A DNA stretch of 64,000 nt from NCBI RefSeq assembly GCF_051401765.1, contig NW_027480422.1, forward strand, positions 18,370,001 through 18,434,000. The letters are read 5' to 3'. The notes below the pieces were generated by a model. It was not told the origin of the DNA. It searched no databases and saw only the letters and a program-made list of their open reading frames with translations. Each line of letters opens with the position of its first letter. Within the stretch, counting starts at the first letter, position 1. Position numbers and translations under genes: made by a program. The DNA comes from Calliopsis andreniformis (lineage: Eukaryota; Arthropoda; Insecta; Hymenoptera; Andrenidae). Shown in pieces: positions 61,447 through 64,000 of the stretch.

Positions 61447-61612
61447 GTTCCGGGCAACCTAGGCTTGACTCTAGGGCGTTGCTCCACCAGATCGAATAGT
61501 TAGGGCCTTAGAAGTCACCGCACGATGCATAAAATACAATAAAGATACAACAGTTTTTCCATCGTATAACAGGAGTAATTGCAACCAGTATGAAAGTGAT
61601 AGTCATTTCTAC
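61447..61612. repeat. Single-monomer tandem duplication, copy 2
   Basis: Identical by eye to 61,281-61,446. The following monomer (from 61,613) differs at CTCCACTAGATCG and CAACGCACGAAGC, so the duplication covers exactly one monomer. Confidence 0.92.
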
Positions 61613-64000
61613 GTTCCGGGCAACCTAGGCTTGACTCTAGGGCGTTGCTCCACTAGATCGAATAGTTAGGGCCTTAGAAGTCAACGCACGAAGCATAAAA
61701 TACAATAAAGATACAACAGTTTTTCCATCGTATAACTGGAATAATTGCAACCAGCGTGAAAGCGATAGTCATTTCTACATTCCGGGCATCCTAGGGTTCA
61801 GTCTAGGGCGTTGTTCAACCAGATCGAATAGTAAGGGACTAAGAAGTCAACGCCAGAAGCATAAAATACAAAACAAATACAACAGTTTTTTGATCGTATA
61901 AAGCGAATAATTGCAACCGGTCTGAAAGTTATGGTCATTTCTACGTTCCGGTCAGCCTAGGCTGCACTCTAGGGCGTTGCTCCACTAGATAGAATTGTTA
62001 GGGCCTTAGAAGTCTACGCCCGGAGCATAAAATACAATAAAAATACAACTGTTTGTCAATTGAATAAAATGAATAATTGCAATCAGTGTGAAGGTAATGG
62101 TCATTTCTACGTTCCGGGCAACCCAGGCTTCGCTCTAGGGCGTTGCTCCACCAGATCGAATAGGTAGGGCCTAAGAAGTCAACGCCAGAAGCATAACATA
62201 CAATATAAAGACAAAAGTTTATCGATCGTATAAAACGAATAATTGCAACCGGTGTGAAGGTAATGGTCATTTCTAAGTTCCGGGCAACCTAGGCTTCACT
62301 CTAGGGCGTTGCTCCACCAGGTCGAATAGCTAGGGCCTTAGAAGTCAACGACCGAAGCATAAAATACAATAAAAAGGCAACAGTTTTTCCATCGTATAAC
62401 AGGAGTAATTGCAACCAGTATGAAAGTGATAGTCATTTCTACGTTCCGGGCAACCTAGGCTTGACTCTAGGGCGCTGCTCCACCAGATCGAAAACTTAGG
62501 GCCTTAGAAGTCAACGCCCGAAGCATAAAATACAATAAAGATACAACAGTTTTTCCATCGTATAACAGGAGTAATTGCAACCAGTGTGAAAGTGATAGTA
62601 ATTTCTACATTCCGGGCAACCTAGGCTTCACTGTGCGGTGTTGCTCCACCAGATGGAATAGCTAGGGCCTTAGAAGTCTACGCCCGGAGCATAAAATACA
62701 ATAAAAATACAACAGTTTTTCCATCGTGTAAAATGAATAATTGCAATCAGTGTGAAGGTAATAGTCATTTCTGCGTTCCGGGCAACCTAGGATTCACACT
62801 AGGGCGTCGCTCTCACCAGATCGAATAGTAAGGGCCAAAGAAGTCAACGCCAGAAGCATAAAATACAATGTAAATACAACAGTTTTTGCATCGTATAATA
62901 TGTATAATTGCAAGCAGTGTGAAAGTAATGGTCATTTCTACGTTCCGTGCAAACTAGGCTTGACCCTAGGGCGTTGCAACACCAGATCGAATATTCAGGG
63001 CCTATGAAGTCAACGCCAGAAGCATAAAATACAAAATAAATGCAACAGTTTTTCCATCGTATAAAACGAATAATTGTAACCAGTGTGAAAGTGATAGTCA
63101 TTTCTACCTTCCGGGCAAACTAGGCTTTACTCTAGGGCGTTGCTCCACCAGATCGAATAGCTAGAGCCTTAGAAGTCTACTCCCGTAGCATAAAATACAA
63201 TAAAAATACAAAAGTTTCTCAATCGTATAAAACGAATAATTGCTACCGGTGTGAAAGTTATGGTTATTTTTACGTTCCGGGCAACCTAGGCTTCACTCTA
63301 GGGCGTTGCTCCACCAGATCGAATAGCTAGGGGCTTAGAATTCAACGCCAGAAGCATAAAATGCAATGAAAATGCAACAGCTTTTCCATCGTATAACACG
63401 AATAATTGTTACCAGTGTGAAAGTGATAGTCATTTCTACCTTCCGGGCAAACTAGGCTTCACTCTAGGGCGTTGCTCCACCAGATCGAATAGCTAGAGCC
63501 TTAGAAGTCTACTCCCGTAGCATAAAATACAATAAAAATACAATAGTTTCTCAATCGTATAAAATGATTAATTGCAATCAGTGTGAAGGTAATGGTCATT
63601 TCTACGTTCCGGGTAACCTAGGCTTTACTCCAGGGCGTTGCTCCACCAGATCGAATAGCTGGGGACTCGGAAGTCAACGCCAGAAGCATATAATACAATA
63701 AAAATACAACAGCTTTTCCATCGTATAACAGGAGTAACTGCATCCAGTGTGAAAGTGGTAGTCATTTCTACGTTCCGGGCAACCCAGGCTGCGCTCTAGG
63801 GCGTTGCTCCACCAGATCGAATAGGTAGGGCCTAAGAAGTCAACGCCAGAAGCATAACATACAATATAAAGACAAAAGTTTATCGATCGTATAAAACGAA
63901 TAATTGCAACCGGTGTGAAGGTAATGGTCATTTCTAAGTTCCGGGCAACCTAGGCTTCACTCTAGGGCGTTGCTCCACCAGATCGAATAGCTAGGGCCTT
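61613..64000. repeat. Right-end mosaic of earlier HOR types
   Basis: About 14 monomers made of recognisable fragments. 61,613-62,340 follows the 3,818-bp/2,490-bp type (3,317 bp after 58.3-59.0 kb). 62,480-62,840 follows the part of the 4,150-bp unit with GATCGAAAACTTAGGG and CTGTGCGGTGTTGC. 62,844-63,340 is the GTGCAAACTAGG marker type. 63,355-63,670 is the nested 664-bp type. From 63,750 hybrids join GTGGTAGTCATTTC to CCCAGGCTGCGCTC. The last base is at about monomer position 75, so the array continues. Confidence 0.85.

Larger units (their letters stand above)
1..64000. repeat. Satellite DNA array, 166-bp monomer, about 385 tandem copies
   Basis: The landmark GGTCATTTCTACGTTCCGGG recurs about every 166 bases from the first line to the last, always in the same orientation. 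Between landmarks the same ordered words return: CAACCTAGGCTTCACTC, AGGGCGTTGCTCCACC, AGATCGAATAG, AGAAGTCAACGCCAGAAGC, ATAAAATACAA, ACAACAGTTTTTCC, ATCGTATAA, AATTGCAACCAGTGTGAAAG. I found no stretch longer than a few bases that does not fit this template, no strand switch and no inserted element. Both ends cut through a monomer, so the array continues outside. The family is not one I recognise. Arrays of this kind are typical of eukaryotic centromeric or heterochromatic DNA; which of these applies here is inference. Confidence 0.99.

Noticed and set aside
1..64000. About 70 open frames of 60-120 codons on both strands, many alike (minus-strand frames beginning MTITFTL and plus-strand frames beginning MGVAPPHRIATALEV).
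   Set aside because: They are translations of the satellite. The monomer is 166 bp, so the frame shifts by one each copy and no frame stays open for more than about two monomers. Whether a minus-strand frame crosses the first possible stop depends on one common base variant (CCTAAGAAG open, CCTTAGAAG stop). Similarity among these proteins only reflects repeat identity.
1..64000. CRISPR-like regular spacing of repeats.
   Set aside because: The whole 166-bp unit is repeated without unique spacers, the unit is far longer than CRISPR repeats, and no cas-like frames exist.
1..64000. Embedded mobile elements or target-site duplications.
   Set aside because: No break in the monomer template longer than a few bases was seen, and there are no long terminal repeats, poly-A tails or transposase-like frames. 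All oddities are small indels or in-register block copies.
1..64000. tRNA, 5S or other small RNA genes hidden in the monomer (box-like words such as GTTCCGGGCAACC resemble a tRNA B box, GGTTCGAATCC type).
   Set aside because: The word lacks the GTTCRANNC core, no paired A box or cloverleaf can be drawn around it, and no terminator-like T run lies at a fitting distance; the T5 run is about 100 bases away.
1..64000. Identification of the host species or a named satellite family.
   Set aside because: I do not recognise the consensus, and composition and length alone do not separate plants, arthropods, molluscs or other eukaryotes. Naming one would be a guess.

Overview
The whole window is one uninterrupted satellite-DNA array. 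It reads as about 385 head-to-tail copies of a 166-bp monomer, all in the same orientation. I see no genes, RNA genes, transposon insertions, CRISPR arrays or unique sequence. The first base falls at about monomer position 106 and the last at about position 75 (position 1 = the first G of GGTCATTTCT). The array therefore runs past both ends of the window and its true size is unknown. A megabase-style array of a nucleosome-scale monomer with higher-order repeats (HORs) points to a eukaryotic chromosome, most likely centromeric, pericentromeric or other constitutive heterochromatin. I do not recognise the monomer and cannot name a species or lineage.

Monomer design: a GC-rich, strongly conserved half (positions 1-90, about 54% GC in one near-consensus copy counted by hand) is followed by an AT-rich half (positions 91-166, about 29% GC) that carries most of the variation. 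The conserved half contains TTCTACGTTCCGGGCAACC, an AvrII palindrome CCTAGG, a short inverted repeat CCTAG/CTAGG, and CCACCAGATCGAATAG. Length is held tightly at 166 bp, with only occasional small indels. Because 166 = 3x55+1, the reading frame shifts in every monomer, so all open frames are short (100 codons or fewer) and are by-products of the repeat.

Layout. 1-8,580: diverged monomers with only small local duplications. 8,580-17,360: a 3,807-bp HOR (about 23 monomers), 2.3 copies. 17,360-21,440: a mosaic of block duplications. 21,440-23,395: a 995-bp (6-mer) HOR. 22,914-26,235: a 1,661-bp (10-mer) HOR x2 that overlaps the previous one. 26,236-32,885: a mosaic including a 1.26-kb block shared with 17.4-18.7 kb. 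32,886-36,205: a 1,660-bp (10-mer) HOR x2. 36,206-39,521: an 829-bp (5-mer) HOR x4. 39,711-48,010: a 4,150-bp (25-mer) HOR x2 with a nested 664-bp (4-mer) duplication. 48,011-54,816: a 3,818-bp (23-mer) HOR, the second copy shortened by exactly 830 bp. 54,817-64,000: overlapping fragments of all the right-hand HORs in new combinations, including a just-duplicated single monomer at 61.28-61.61 kb.

The repeats act together only in the sense of concerted evolution. Unequal exchange in register has duplicated, deleted and recombined blocks at scales from one monomer to about 10 kb. Monomer variants typical of the left part give way to a different set at about 31.5-32.9 kb, and long near-identical units dominate to the right. 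The interest lies in this multi-scale structure, the conserved box with its inverted repeat, and the frequent multiples of five in HOR period; no protein-coding system is present. All comparisons were made by eye; no alignment, dot plot or database search was run.
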